NCBI RefSeq assembly: GCF_002797315.1
Contig: NZ_KZ454936.1
Coordinates: 2,675,645 to 2,739,644, forward strand
Direction of reading: 5' to 3'
Length of the DNA: 64,000 nt
Source: Bacillus sp. FJAT-44742
Lineage (GTDB): Bacteria; Bacillota; Bacilli; Bacillales; Marinococcaceae
Shown here: piece after piece, positions 36,432 through 45,396 of the stretch
Position numbering within the stretch: the stretch's first letter is position 1
How the letters are laid out: each line of letters opens with the position of its first letter
Notes under the pieces: model-generated
The model's database searches: none
What the model saw: only the letters and a program-made list of their open reading frames with translations
Told to the model about the DNA's origin: nothing
Translations under genes and position numbers: made by a program

Positions 36432-37574
36432 ATGATTTATTTAGATTATTCTGCTGCTACACCCATGTCCGATCTTGCTTTAAAAACATATATGCACGTT
36501 TCTACACATTATTTTGGCAACGCTAGCAGTCTTCATACCTACGGAACAGATGCTGCTTCTATTATCGAATCAGCGCGAGCAACAATAGCTTCTCTGCTTT
36601 CTGTCATCCCTCGCAGTATTTATTTCACAGGCTGTGGTTCAGAAGCTAACAGTTCTGCTTTAATTGCCCTTGCCAAGGGAAACAGACATAAAGGAAAACA
36701 GCTTGTCACTACTCCTCTTGAGCATCCATCTGTGTTACAAACCTTTGCTTACTTAGAATCACAAGGCTTTACTGTTTCAAAAGTCAGAGTAAATGAATAT
36801 GGCCAAGTATGTTTATCCCATTTGCAGGAACTGTTACAGGAAAAGACCGTTTTGGTCTCTATCGGACATGCAAGTGCAGAACTGGGTACCATTCAGGACC
36901 TTGAAAGCATTGGTGACATAGTAAAAGAGCATGGAGCCTTGTTTCATAGTGATTGTGTCCAAACCTTTGGAAAAATCATGATACCAGTAAAGGAAGCACA
37001 TCTTGATTCCTTCTCTATTTCCTCTCATAAAGTCTACGGACCAAAGGGTGCAGGGGCTTGCTATATCTCCCCGCAAACGAGTTGGGATTCTTTTTTTCCT
37101 CATACGTCTCATGAAAAAGGATTGAGACCCGGAACAGTAGACACTGCCGGAATAGCCGCATTTGCTGCTGCAGCCGAGGAAACTATTTCTATACAAACAG
37201 ATATTGTAAAGAAAGTAAGGAAGCTGAGTGATTACTTTACGAAAGCTGTGCTCTCGGAGGAATCAATCATCCTAGAAGGCCATCCTGATAAAAGGATTCC
37301 AGGACACTTTGCTTTGCGTTTTGATCAAAGAGAAGGCCAATATATCATGCTTGAGCTCAATCGCCGGGGGATTGCTGTTTCTACTGGAAGTGCCTGTCGT
37401 GCGGGGAGCTCTTCTCCACCAGCCTCCATGATTGCTTTAGGGAGGTCAACAGAGGAAGCACATGGTCTGATCCGTCTTTCCATGGGAAAATTCACAACAA
37501 AAGATGATATTGAAAAAGCCGCGGAAATAATCCAAAACCTGGCCAGCCGGGAAATGACAGGGGGGAGAATATGA
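36432..37574 (+). CDS. nifS: Cysteine desulfurase NifS/NadS
   Basis: A 380-residue class V PLP enzyme that takes sulfur from cysteine. The cofactor lysine is in 'SISSHKVYGPKGAG' and the catalytic cysteine is in 'STGSACRAGSS'. 'MIYLDYSAATPMSD' is the usual N-terminus. In Bacillus this paralogue supplies sulfur for the NadA iron-sulfur cluster, and its place beside nadBCA supports that role. The ribosome binding site is AAAGGTGATATC. The stop overlaps the start of niaR by four bases. Confidence 0.93.
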   Translation: MIYLDYSAATPMSDLALKTYMHVSTHYFGNASSLHTYGTDAASIIESARATIASLLSVIPRSIYFTGCGSEANSSALIALAKGNRHKGKQLVTTPLEHPSVLQTFAYLESQGFTVSKVRVNEYGQVCLSHLQELLQEKTVLVSIGHASAELGTIQDLESIGDIVKEHGALFHSDCVQTFGKIMIPVKEAHLDSFSISSHKVYGPKGAGACYISPQTSWDSFFPHTSHEKGLRPGTVDTAGIAAFAAAAEETISIQTDIVKKVRKLSDYFTKAVLSEESIILEGHPDKRIPGHFALRFDQREGQYIMLELNRRGIAVSTGSACRAGSSSPPASMIALGRSTEEAHGLIRLSMGKFTTKDDIEKAAEIIQNLASREMTGGRI

Positions 37575-38101
37575 AAGAAAAATTAATAGGGGAGGATAGA
37601 AGAAAGCTTCTCTTAGAGTGGCTTAAAACAGCTCACGAGCCCATTACAGGTAGCGTTTTAGCAAAAAAAACGAATGTAAGTCGCCAAGTCATTGTCCAGG
37701 ATATTTCTATATTAAAAGCCAGAAATACTCCTATACTTTCTACTTCACAGGGATATCTTATGATGTCTCCTTCAAGACCGAATGCGTTTAGAAAAAAAAT
37801 AGCCTGCTGTCACTCGGCTGATAAGAATGTAACTCAAGAGGAGCTGCAAATCATTGTAGACCAGGGAGCCACTGTCTTGGATGTGACAGTAGAGCATCAG
37901 CTTTATGGTGATATCACCGCTTCTCTTATGATTGCATGCAGAAGGGATGTACATGAATTCATAAAAAAATTTACTGAGACGGAGGCAACTCTTCTTTCAG
38001 AATTAACTGGTGGTGTTCACTTGCACACGATTGAAGCCCCTGAGGAAAAAATACTAATTGAAACCGAAAAATCACTAAAGGAAGCCGGGTTTCTGTTATA
38101 A
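37571..38101 (+). CDS. niaR: NAD biosynthesis repressor NiaR (YrxA)
   Basis: A 176-residue repressor with an HTH_11 domain ('EPITGSVLAKKTNVSRQVIV') at the N-terminus and a 3H domain at the C-terminus. The 3H histidines are in 'CCHSADK', 'EHQLYGDI', 'DVHEFIKKF' and 'GGVHLHTIEAP'. NiaR binds nicotinate and then represses nadBCA and nifS. The gene is coupled to nifS by a four-base overlap, giving autoregulation. Confidence 0.92.
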   Translation: MKEKLIGEDRRKLLLEWLKTAHEPITGSVLAKKTNVSRQVIVQDISILKARNTPILSTSQGYLMMSPSRPNAFRKKIACCHSADKNVTQEELQIIVDQGATVLDVTVEHQLYGDITASLMIACRRDVHEFIKKFTETEATLLSELTGGVHLHTIEAPEEKILIETEKSLKEAGFLL

Positions 38102-38109
38102 CCTTTCAT

Positions 38110-38137
38110 AAAAAAGCCAGGCTTTCAGCCTGACTTT
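38110..38137. terminator. Terminator between niaR and the YhdH-like gene
   Basis: AAAGCCAGGCT and AGCCTGACTTT pair around TTC. The U run is best on the minus strand, so it mainly ends the YhdH-like transcript, with weaker action after niaR. Confidence 0.7.
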
Positions 38138-38142
38138 CTGTT

Positions 38143-39135
38143 TTATTTGTTTAATGTAACAATTGTACGTCCCCGGACTTTCCCTTGTAATATATCTTCT
38201 AACACGTGAGGAAGTTCATTTAGGGATATTTCACTTACAATCTCGTCATTTAAGTGACTGGGCTTCAAGTCATGCCCTAGTCTCTCCCAGACTTTTTTTC
38301 TACTATCCATAGGACACGTCACTGAGTCAATCCCCAGCCAGTTAATGCCTCTTGATATAAAAGGAAAGACCTTCGTCGAAACGTCTGTCCCACCAGTCAA
38401 CCCGCTCGTAGCAACAGAGCCTCCATATTGAAGAGTGCTTAATATATACTGAAGAGTCTGCCCTCCCACTGGATCTACGGCAGCAGCCCAGCGCTCTTCA
38501 CGCATTGGATTTCCTTCATTATCCACAATTTCTTCTCTGTGGATAACTTCCCGGGCTCCAAGCTTCTTCAGGTAATCTTTTTCATCTGTTTTTCCGGTAC
38601 TGGCTGTCACGTGGTATCCTCTGTTTGCAAGAATATCGACAGCAATACTGCCGACTCCACCGGTTGCTCCTGCAACTAAGACAGGACCGTTTTCCGGTTT
38701 AAGGTTATTCTCTTCCAGGCGCTGAACGGATAAGCCAGCCGTAAATCCTGCCGTGCCGAGGATCATTGCTTCTTTCATACTAAGCCCTTTAGGCAGGGGA
38801 ACCACCCAGTCTCCAGGCACACGAGCAACCTCACTGAACCCTCCGTGGTGCCCGGTCCCTAGATCATAGCTCGTAACAATAACTTCATCGCCTTCTTGGT
38901 ATCGCTCATCTTTCGACTCCATGACTCTTCCAGCGAGGTCGATTCCTGGAACCAGCGGATAACTCTCTACAAACTGCCCCTGGATGGCAACAAACCCATC
39001 TTTAAAATTCACACTTGAGTACGCAACCTGGATGGTGACCTCTCCTTCAGGCAAATCTGACAGGCTTAATGTCTTGATGTCTCTTGTTACTTTTTCGTTT
39101 TCCTTATTTATTACAAATGCCTGGAAATTCTCCAC
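38143..39135 (-). CDS. YhdH/AcuI-family medium-chain oxidoreductase
   Basis: A 330-residue zinc-independent medium-chain dehydrogenase of the YhdH/AcuI type (acryloyl-CoA reductase-like). The N-terminal catalytic domain contains 'YSSVNFKDGFVAIQGQFV', and the NADPH site is 'VAGATGGVGSIAVDILANRG' followed by 'ASTGKTDEKDYLKKLGA'. The start is GTG behind GGGAGGGAAGAAGA. It is 62 bases downstream of the esterase and 94 bases upstream of none on this strand, so it appears to be the last gene of a three-gene unit. The natural substrate in Bacillaceae is unclear. Confidence 0.82.
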   Translation of the reverse strand: MENFQAFVINKENEKVTRDIKTLSLSDLPEGEVTIQVAYSSVNFKDGFVAIQGQFVESYPLVPGIDLAGRVMESKDERYQEGDEVIVTSYDLGTGHHGGFSEVARVPGDWVVPLPKGLSMKEAMILGTAGFTAGLSVQRLEENNLKPENGPVLVAGATGGVGSIAVDILANRGYHVTASTGKTDEKDYLKKLGAREVIHREEIVDNEGNPMREERWAAAVDPVGGQTLQYILSTLQYGGSVATSGLTGGTDVSTKVFPFISRGINWLGIDSVTCPMDSRKKVWERLGHDLKPSHLNDEIVSEISLNELPHVLEDILQGKVRGRTIVTLNK

Positions 39136-39197
39136 TCTTCTTCCCTCCCTGTCTTTTTCTTTTCTCTGCTTATCAGATGTTTACTTATTGGTCTAAA

Positions 39198-39803
39198 TCA
39201 AAAATATTGTTCAAACCATTTTTTTGCTTCTTCTACTTCCTCTCTTATCAGCTGGTGACCACCTTCTGTCCAGTACTCAGTAACTGGAGCTCCCGCCTCC
39301 TGTAAGTGGCGACTAAGCTCTTTTGTCTGCTCAGCAGGAATAAGGGGATCTTGTTTGCCTGCCCCGATGAAAACAGGGATTTTATTTAATGAAGGAAGCT
39401 CTACCCCGCGGCGGGGTACCATGGCATGAAAAAGAGCTGCTCCTGATAGAGAATTTTCATAATGATACAGCAAACTTGCTGCAATGTTTGCCCCATTGGA
39501 ATATCCTACTGCGACAACATTTTGACGATCAAAGCCATATTTCCCTGCACATTCGTCTATAAATTCATGCAGTTCTCTGGTGCGAAAGACCAGGTCTTCC
39601 TCATCAAATACACCTTCTGCAAGACGCCGAAAGAAACGGGGCATTCCATTTTCAAGCACGTCCCCCCGTACTCCCAATACAGAAGCTTCTGGAGCTATCA
39701 TTTGTGCCAGTGGCAGTAAATCACGTTCATCCCCCCCTGTTCCGTGGAGGAGCAATAATGTTGGCGCGTCTGTGTTACTTCCTTTGTTATAAATATGTTC
39801 CAT
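39198..39803 (-). CDS. MhqD-like carboxylesterase/phospholipase
   Basis: A 201-residue alpha/beta hydrolase of the phospholipase/carboxylesterase family. The oxyanion segment is 'LLHGTGGDERDLLPLA', the nucleophile is in 'VGYSNGANIAASL', the acid in 'AGKQDPLIPA' and the histidine in 'EGGHQL'. In B. subtilis the mhqD esterase is induced with mhqE/mhqO by quinones and catechols. Here it follows an MhqO-like dioxygenase after 31 bases, giving the same association. The ribosome binding site is AGGAGAACGAGG. Confidence 0.85.
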   Translation of the reverse strand: MEHIYNKGSNTDAPTLLLLHGTGGDERDLLPLAQMIAPEASVLGVRGDVLENGMPRFFRRLAEGVFDEEDLVFRTRELHEFIDECAGKYGFDRQNVVAVGYSNGANIAASLLYHYENSLSGAALFHAMVPRRGVELPSLNKIPVFIGAGKQDPLIPAEQTKELSRHLQEAGAPVTEYWTEGGHQLIREEVEEAKKWFEQYF

Positions 39804-39834
39804 CCTCGTTCTCCTCTCTTTGGCCTTTTAACAC

Positions 39835-40812
39835 TTATTGTTTTGTATCAAGGGGCTTCAGTCGTGCTTCAATGGATTCTCTTTGATTCTCTAAATAAGG
39901 AGGGAGCGCCAGGCTTTCTCCCAAGGTTTCAAACGGCTCATCCCCTTCAAAACCAGGTCCGTCTGTGGCAAGCTCAAAAAGAATCCCGTTTGCTTCCCGA
40001 AAATATAATGAACGGAAATAGTACCTCTCCACAAATCCAGAATTGGGAAGGTTATTATCATTGAAAAACTGTTCCCATTTTCTCAGCTCTTCTTCATTCT
40101 CTACACGAAAAGCGACATGGTGCACACTGCCTCTCCCTGGTCTTTCTCTCGGAAGATCATTATTTTCTTCCAGAAACACTTCTCCTCCTGTTCCTCCTTC
40201 TCCGGTTTCAAACACTCTAATGGTGGATGAGCCTTTTGCAGAAGTGAAGGTTCCTGTTTCCTTAAAGCTTAAAAGATCCGTTAGTACACTGGCTGTAAGC
40301 TCCGGCCTGGACACAGTCAACGTGACAGGACCCAACCCTCTTATGCCGTGTTCTGAAGGAACCGGGCTTTTTTCCCAAGGCTTTCCGGCAGGGACTCCTT
40401 TATTTTTCTCATCTGATACCAGAACGAGCCGCTGGCCTTCAAAATCACGGAACGGCAAAACCGCTCTTCCTGACTGCTGTGTGATGCCGTCATGTTCTAC
40501 GTCATACTCATTAAAACGATTTTCCCAGTAATCTAAGGATGCATCAGTTGCAACTCGTAAGGAGGTAGTGGAAATACTGTTTGTTCCATAATGAGTGCTT
40601 CCTGCGTTCGGAATTTCAAAAAATGTTAAATCTGTTCCCGGATTTCCTCTTTCATCAGCATAAAACAAATGATATACAGAGGTGTCATCTTGGTTTACAG
40701 TTTTTTTCACAAGTCTCATGCCTAAAATATTTGTATAAAACTCATAGTTCTTCTTTGCGTCCCCGGTTATAGCTGAAACATGGTGAACCCCTTTTAGCTC
40801 TTTCAGATCCAC
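39835..40812 (-). CDS. MhqO-like ring-cleaving (VOC) dioxygenase
   Basis: A 325-residue double-VOC-domain enzyme of the extradiol dioxygenase-like MhqA/MhqO group. The expected metal ligands are His in 'KGVHHVSAITG', His in 'VHHVAFRVE' and Glu in 'ILFELATDGPGF'. 'YHLFYADERGNPGTDLTFFE' is a family signature. Start choice: the GTG at 40812 has AAGGAG eight bases upstream, while the GTG at 40821 overlaps that site. It probably acts on hydroquinone-type compounds, as inferred from B. subtilis. Confidence 0.87.
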   Translation of the reverse strand: MDLKELKGVHHVSAITGDAKKNYEFYTNILGMRLVKKTVNQDDTSVYHLFYADERGNPGTDLTFFEIPNAGSTHYGTNSISTTSLRVATDASLDYWENRFNEYDVEHDGITQQSGRAVLPFRDFEGQRLVLVSDEKNKGVPAGKPWEKSPVPSEHGIRGLGPVTLTVSRPELTASVLTDLLSFKETGTFTSAKGSSTIRVFETGEGGTGGEVFLEENNDLPRERPGRGSVHHVAFRVENEEELRKWEQFFNDNNLPNSGFVERYYFRSLYFREANGILFELATDGPGFEGDEPFETLGESLALPPYLENQRESIEARLKPLDTKQ

Positions 40813-40860
40813 AGCTCTCACTCCTTATTATCGAATAACGTCACCTTACACTTTTCATAC

Positions 40861-40883
40861 GTTACTAACCTTTTTTTAGTGAC
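40861..40883 (-). promoter_or_regulatory. Putative operator of the MhqO-like operon
   Basis: GTTACTAA (40861-40868) and TTAGTGAC (40876-40883) form an inverted repeat with one G-T pair, 50-70 bases upstream of the dioxygenase start. A TATACT-like -10 is nearby on the minus strand. This would suit a MarR-type repressor, but no such gene is adjacent. Confidence 0.4.
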
Positions 40884-40940
40884 ATAAGTATAAAATAACG
40901 TATATTTTTATAAAACAAAACCAATACGCTTTCCAAACGT

Positions 40941-40988
40941 AAAAAAAACAGGCCCGCTGTTATATGATCAACCTGGCGGACCTGTTTT
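40941..40988 (-). terminator. Terminator of the dicarboxylate carrier gene
   Basis: AACAGG(C)CCGC and GCGG(A)CCTGTT pair across an 18-base loop, and the minus strand ends with eight T. It begins about 30 bases after the carrier stop. Confidence 0.75.
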
Positions 40989-41015
40989 ATTAGGGTAATG
41001 ACTATTTTGTTATAA

Positions 41016-42695
41016 TTAGAGCCCCTGCTGGAGATCGATTCCCCATAGCATTGGAAGCCAGAAAGTCACAGCAAGCACAATGAGAATAATAGCAACAATA
41101 TTTATCCAGAAACCGTTCTTTACCATTTCAATAATCTTCAGTTTCCCTGTCCCAAAGATAATGGCGTTTGGCGGTGTTCCAACTGGAAGCATAAATGCAC
41201 AGTTAGCTGCCATCGCACAAGGTACCATCAGGGCGTACGGGTGGATGTTTAAAGCAATCGCAAGAGATGCAACTACTGGCAGGATCATCGTTCCCGTTGC
41301 AGTATTTGAAGTGATTTCTGTTAAGAACAATACCAAAGCTGTTGCTACAAGGACAATTAAGATAAAGTTCATACCTTCAAGAACTGTCAGCTGCTCTCCA
41401 ATCCATCCGGAAAGTCCTGTTTCACTAAAGCCGGCAGCTATAGCCAAACCACCGCCGAACAAGAGCAGGATTCCCCAAGGAATCTCTTTTGAATCTTTCC
41501 AATCCAAAATCTTTGCTTCTTTTCCTTGTCCCGCTGGAATTAAGAACAACAAAATGGTAGCCGTAATAGCGATCATACCATCCGTAAGACCTGGGATTTC
41601 TACGATTCCATCTGCATCCCATAAGAACGTTCGTGTAATCCACATAAACGCTGCAAACAAGAAGACAGCAAGTACTGCTTTTTCTTCGTGAGTAATTCCG
41701 CCAAGGGCTTTTCTTTCACGTTGTATAAGCTCTTTTCCACCTGGCAGTTGTTTAAGTTTGATTGGATAGATAACTCTCGTAAGATAAAACCATGTACCGA
41801 TTAGCAATATAAATACTAAAGGGGCTGCGAATGCCATCCAGCTGGCAAAGGTAATTTCCATATCAAATAATTCATTAACAGTACCAGCAAGGATAATGTT
41901 TGGCGGTGTACCTATCAACGTACCTAATCCCCCAGCTGTCCCTGCGTACCCAATACCAAAGATGATGGCTTTCTCGAATTTCTTAATTTCACTTTCACTG
42001 CCCTTATCACCTTTTAACGCTTCTGAAACCTGATAAGTGATAGCTAGTCCAATAGGAATCATCATCATTACGGAAGCCGTATTTGAAACCCACATGGAGA
42101 GAAAACCCGTGGCAAGCATAAAACCAAGAATAATTCTTTGCGTACTTGTTCCAATAAGAGCAATAATTGCTAAGGCCATCCGCTTGTGAAGGTTCCATTT
42201 TTCCATAGCCAGTGCCACAAAAAATCCACCAAGGAATAAGAAAATAATATCATTTCCGTAAGCTGATACAACCGTGTCGCCATCTAATGCTCCTGTAATA
42301 GGCAGGAGAATAATAGGCAGGAGCGAGGTAGCCGGAATAGGTATGGCTTCCGTGATCCACCATGTTGCTATCCACATTGTGACCGCCAGCACTGCAAGCC
42401 CTTCGGGAGATAATCCTTCCGGCCTGAAAAACATAAGTGTCAGGGCAAATAATAATGGCCCTAAAATAAGACCTACTAATTGTGCACGAGTATAAGCAGG
42501 CTTATTTGAATCTCCAGACGGACCTTGAGGACCACCGGATGAAGTGTTCGCATCAGTATTCTTTTCTTGTGAATCAGCACCGTTCTTCTTGTTACCCATT
42601 TCCTTAAATTGAGAAAAGGTTAACAATTTCTTTGTTTGAGTTGAAGAAGCCCATAGACTTTTCCAAATCGACGATGTAAGTGAACTTTTTTCCAT
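41016..42695 (-). CDS. Sodium:dicarboxylate symporter (SLC13/DASS family, SdcS-like)
   Basis: A 559-residue membrane protein with about eleven spans and a long charged N-terminal tail (residues 1-65). DASS signatures are present: 'SNTATGTMILPVVASLA', 'LPVGTPPNAIIFGTG', and the earlier copy 'SNTASVMMMIPI' with 'IGTPPNIILAG'. These repeats bind Na+ and the dicarboxylate. Likely substrates are malate, succinate or fumarate. The ATG at 42695 or the in-frame GTG at 42707 may start it; the GGAAGGG site lies between. It is next to the two-component system and carries an array of TTTGTAA sites and a cre-like box in its promoter. Confidence 0.88.
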   Translation of the reverse strand: MEKSSLTSSIWKSLWASSTQTKKLLTFSQFKEMGNKKNGADSQEKNTDANTSSGGPQGPSGDSNKPAYTRAQLVGLILGPLLFALTLMFFRPEGLSPEGLAVLAVTMWIATWWITEAIPIPATSLLPIILLPITGALDGDTVVSAYGNDIIFLFLGGFFVALAMEKWNLHKRMALAIIALIGTSTQRIILGFMLATGFLSMWVSNTASVMMMIPIGLAITYQVSEALKGDKGSESEIKKFEKAIIFGIGYAGTAGGLGTLIGTPPNIILAGTVNELFDMEITFASWMAFAAPLVFILLIGTWFYLTRVIYPIKLKQLPGGKELIQRERKALGGITHEEKAVLAVFLFAAFMWITRTFLWDADGIVEIPGLTDGMIAITATILLFLIPAGQGKEAKILDWKDSKEIPWGILLLFGGGLAIAAGFSETGLSGWIGEQLTVLEGMNFILIVLVATALVLFLTEITSNTATGTMILPVVASLAIALNIHPYALMVPCAMAANCAFMLPVGTPPNAIIFGTGKLKIIEMVKNGFWINIVAIILIVLAVTFWLPMLWGIDLQQGL

Positions 42696-42713
42696 AAGCT
42701 TTTTCACCCTTCC

Positions 42714-42727
42714 TGTAAACGCTTACT
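42714..42727 (-). promoter_or_regulatory. cre-like box before the dicarboxylate carrier
   Basis: TGTAAACGCTTACT differs from the cre consensus (TGWAARCGYTTWCA) only at the last base. It sits just upstream of the ribosome binding site of the carrier gene, a position for CcpA roadblock repression when preferred sugars are present. The assignment is by consensus. Confidence 0.6.
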
Positions 42728-42762
42728 GTAAGATTAATTGAATATTTTGTCGAAGTATATCT

Positions 42763-42789
42763 TTTGTAACTATTACAAACCTTTTGTAA
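42763..42789 (-). promoter_or_regulatory. TTTGTAA half-site array before the carrier
   Basis: TTTGTAA at 42763-42769, its inverse TTACAAA at 42773-42779, and TTTGTAA again at 42783-42789 lie exactly ten bases apart, one helical turn. They overlap the -35 region of a promoter that has a TATACT -10 but no good -35. This suggests activation by a response regulator, probably the CitB-like protein encoded downstream. Confidence 0.5.
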
Positions 42790-42988
42790 GTAAAAAAATC
42801 AAATATATTTCTTATTTTAAGAATTTTATAGAAACAAATGTTACAAGTAACAGATTTTTTTCTTATTAAAATGAACCCAAGTACATTCCTGGCATCTGGA
42901 TAAGTAAAGCATGGAGCAGACAGATTGTCTAAGTAAATTGTTTTGAAAATATGACAGTATACTTATAGAATTAATTGGTTTAAACAGT

Positions 42989-43026
42989 AAAAACATGCTG
43001 TTGAAAATCCTTTCTCCACAGCATGT
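42989..43026 (-). terminator. Terminator of the two-component operon
   Basis: ACATGCTGT and ACAGCATGT pair across a 17-base loop and the minus strand continues with TTTTT. It lies about 40 bases after the response-regulator stop. Confidence 0.7.
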
Positions 43027-43066
43027 ACTGACATTACATTTAGATATTCTCACAATGTATCCAGTC

Positions 43067-43789
43067 CTAGTCAACAGAGGCTACAAAAGACTGAAGCACA
43101 TCCTTTTTTTCTGATTTCAGGCGATATCTATGTAGGGGTCTCCCCGTCGTTTGATAACTCACCTGGACAAGCAATATTTCTATATCCACAAGGTGCTGTA
43201 AGTATTTTCGCGTAGACACACGTGATATCCCCGTTTCTTTGGCCACATCGGCTGTGGAAAACGATGTCTTTTCCCAGTCAAGAATTTGTTTAGCAATGAT
43301 AGCAAAAGTAACTTCTGTAAGCCCTTTAGGCAGTTCCAGGGGATTATAATTAGATCTTTTTTTTCTTAAAAGAAATGCATCCAGATCCTCCTGGCTGACA
43401 GCCTGCTCATCTTTCATTAATTCAGCTTTCTTTTTGTATTGAAGTAAAGATTCTTTAAATCTTTCAAAGTCAAAGGGTTTAATTAAATAATCAACCGCTC
43501 CATAGCGTAAAGCTGTTTTTATAGAGGTGTTATCATTGGCAGCCGTAATGACAATTGCATCAATATTACTGCCTTCTCTTCGCAATTCAACGAGCATATC
43601 AAGACCAGTATCGTCAGTCATGTAAACATCCAATAAAAGAAGATCGATTTTCTCTTGTTTCAAAACCTTCCATGCTTCTTTGACATTATGAACAATACCC
43701 GCCGCATGAAAACCATTAATTTTTTCAAGATAAATTTTATTAAACTTTGCAACCATCGGATCGTCTTCTACTATTAACACATTTATCAT
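43067..43789 (-). CDS. CitB/DctR-type response regulator
   Basis: A 240-residue regulator. The receiver domain (1-120) shows 'VLIVEDDPMVAKFN', the phosphorylated Asp in 'LLLLDVYMTDDTGLDM' and Lys in 'YLIKPFDFERF'. The C-terminal winged HTH contains 'TADVAKETGISRVSTRKYLQHL'. This is the CitB family, which usually controls C4-dicarboxylate or citrate uptake. The start overlaps the kinase stop by four bases. Target sites are proposed at 42763-42789. Confidence 0.88.
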   Translation of the reverse strand: MINVLIVEDDPMVAKFNKIYLEKINGFHAAGIVHNVKEAWKVLKQEKIDLLLLDVYMTDDTGLDMLVELRREGSNIDAIVITAANDNTSIKTALRYGAVDYLIKPFDFERFKESLLQYKKKAELMKDEQAVSQEDLDAFLLRKKRSNYNPLELPKGLTEVTFAIIAKQILDWEKTSFSTADVAKETGISRVSTRKYLQHLVDIEILLVQVSYQTTGRPLHRYRLKSEKKDVLQSFVASVD

Positions 43790-45396
43790 ACTTCTTCCCC
43801 TTTATAAGGAACTTTCACTGTAAATGTCGTACCTTCTTCTTTTTCAGATATGACTTCCACTGACCCATTTAAGTTATCAAGGGCTCTCTTTGTTAAGTAC
43901 AAGCCGTACCCACGATTCTGTCCTTTTCCTGATCTGCCTTTTTCAAATATATAGTCTTTATCGGAAGGGTCAATTCCATGTCCGTTATCCTGGACATTAA
44001 AATAAAAATAACCCTCTTCATAATTTACAGTAAATGTTACTTTCTTTTCCTCTTGATTTTTAACTGCTTCATAAGCATTTTCACTTAAGTTCCCAATAAT
44101 TGTAATTAAACCATCCATCTGCTCTGAATCCTTTAAGTCAGGTAACGGATATTCTCCTTTAAGATCTACGGTCACACCCTCTTCTCTCAGTTGACTCATT
44201 TTGTTCAGTATATACCCAGCTAATACAGGATCCTTTACAAGGCGGGAAACAGAGCCGATTTCCTTTTGATAATTCTTGGAGATTTGATCAATATACTCCT
44301 TTAATTCCTCATATGACTCAGTATGAACCATGGCGGACATCACGTGAAGACGGTTCATAAATTCGTGTGTATGGACACGCAAGGTTTCTGCGTAAGTTTT
44401 AGCGTCAGTAAGCTGGTCAATTAATGTAGTAAGCTCTGTTTTCTCTCTAAATGTTGCTACTGCCCCTACAATCTTTTTATCAGTTATGACAGGAACCCTG
44501 CTGATAATAATATCTATGTTGCCTAGTGTTTCCTCACGATCATACTCGCCTTTTTCATTTTCGATAATGTTTTTCATTCCGAGCTCAGGGAGAAAGGTAT
44601 CAATTTGTTCTCCGATAGGGTCTTTCATAAAACCTGCTCGCTGGAAATACTCTTTAGCCTCTTCATTCGCAACGACGACTTCACCTTTATCATTTACAGC
44701 AATAATCCCTTCCCGTACTGATGCAAGCATGGCATCTCGTTCTTTAACCAACTGAGCAATTTCTTGAGGTTCCAGACCGTGCATGGTTTGTTTCACTCTT
44801 TGGGCCAGAGCAAGAGCTCCTAAAAGTCCTACTAAAAGACCCATCAATGTGCCAAAGAATACAACGGATTGAGACTCTAACACTTCTTCCTCAATGTTAT
44901 CAATTAAAATCCCCACAGAAACGACTCCTATTTGCTCGTCACCAGACCATACGGGAACAAAGGCACGTAGTGATTCCCCTAATGTCCCTTCTGCAATGGA
45001 CGTATAGCTTTCCCCGGTAAAAGCTCTCGATTCATCGTTCCCCACAAAGTATTCTCCAATTCTGTCTTGTACTGGATGGGAAAAACGTAAACCTTCCATA
45101 TTCATAACCACAATGTATTCTACCTCTGTATCTTCCTGAACGGTACGAGTGTAGGCTTGGACATGTTCATCAGCCTCTTCATTATGTAAGCTTTCTTGTA
45201 CTGCTTCCGACCAACTTACACTTCTCGCTATCGACATAACCTTATCAGCCTGATGCTCGCGTGTTTGATGTGTCGTGTAATTGCCCGCGAACACTCCGGT
45301 TAAGGCAAGGGATACAACCAGCACAATGCATATTAATATTGTCATCCAGGCTTGGAGCCCAATAGACTTTCTAACTCTTTCTAAGATCTCTCGCAT
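43786..45396 (-). CDS. CitA/DcuS-type sensor histidine kinase
   Basis: A 536-residue membrane kinase. It has an N-terminal span (residues 12-40), an extracellular sensor domain (about 42-170, 'SVSWSEAVQESLHNEEADEH', 'AFTGESYTSIAEGTLGESLR'), a second span (173-197), a PAS domain ('LASVREGIIAVNDKGEVVVA'), a phospho-acceptor His in 'RVHTHEFMNRLHVMSAMVH' and an HATPase ('DNGHGIDPSDKDYIFEKGRS'). The family senses di- or tricarboxylates such as malate, fumarate or citrate. The pair lies beside the carrier it is expected to control. The ribosome binding site is GGGGAGAG. Confidence 0.9.
   Translation of the reverse strand: MREILERVRKSIGLQAWMTILICIVLVVSLALTGVFAGNYTTHQTREHQADKVMSIARSVSWSEAVQESLHNEEADEHVQAYTRTVQEDTEVEYIVVMNMEGLRFSHPVQDRIGEYFVGNDESRAFTGESYTSIAEGTLGESLRAFVPVWSGDEQIGVVSVGILIDNIEEEVLESQSVVFFGTLMGLLVGLLGALALAQRVKQTMHGLEPQEIAQLVKERDAMLASVREGIIAVNDKGEVVVANEEAKEYFQRAGFMKDPIGEQIDTFLPELGMKNIIENEKGEYDREETLGNIDIIISRVPVITDKKIVGAVATFREKTELTTLIDQLTDAKTYAETLRVHTHEFMNRLHVMSAMVHTESYEELKEYIDQISKNYQKEIGSVSRLVKDPVLAGYILNKMSQLREEGVTVDLKGEYPLPDLKDSEQMDGLITIIGNLSENAYEAVKNQEEKKVTFTVNYEEGYFYFNVQDNGHGIDPSDKDYIFEKGRSGKGQNRGYGLYLTKRALDNLNGSVEVISEKEEGTTFTVKVPYKGEEV

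Noticed and set aside
40043-40531. Plus-strand open frame of 162 codons opposite the MhqO-like gene
   Set aside because: It is antisense to a well-supported enzyme, has no ribosome binding site and no recognisable protein.
41080-41691. Plus-strand open frame of 203 codons opposite the dicarboxylate carrier
   Set aside because: It is the codon-phase shadow of the hydrophobic carrier gene, without its own start signal.
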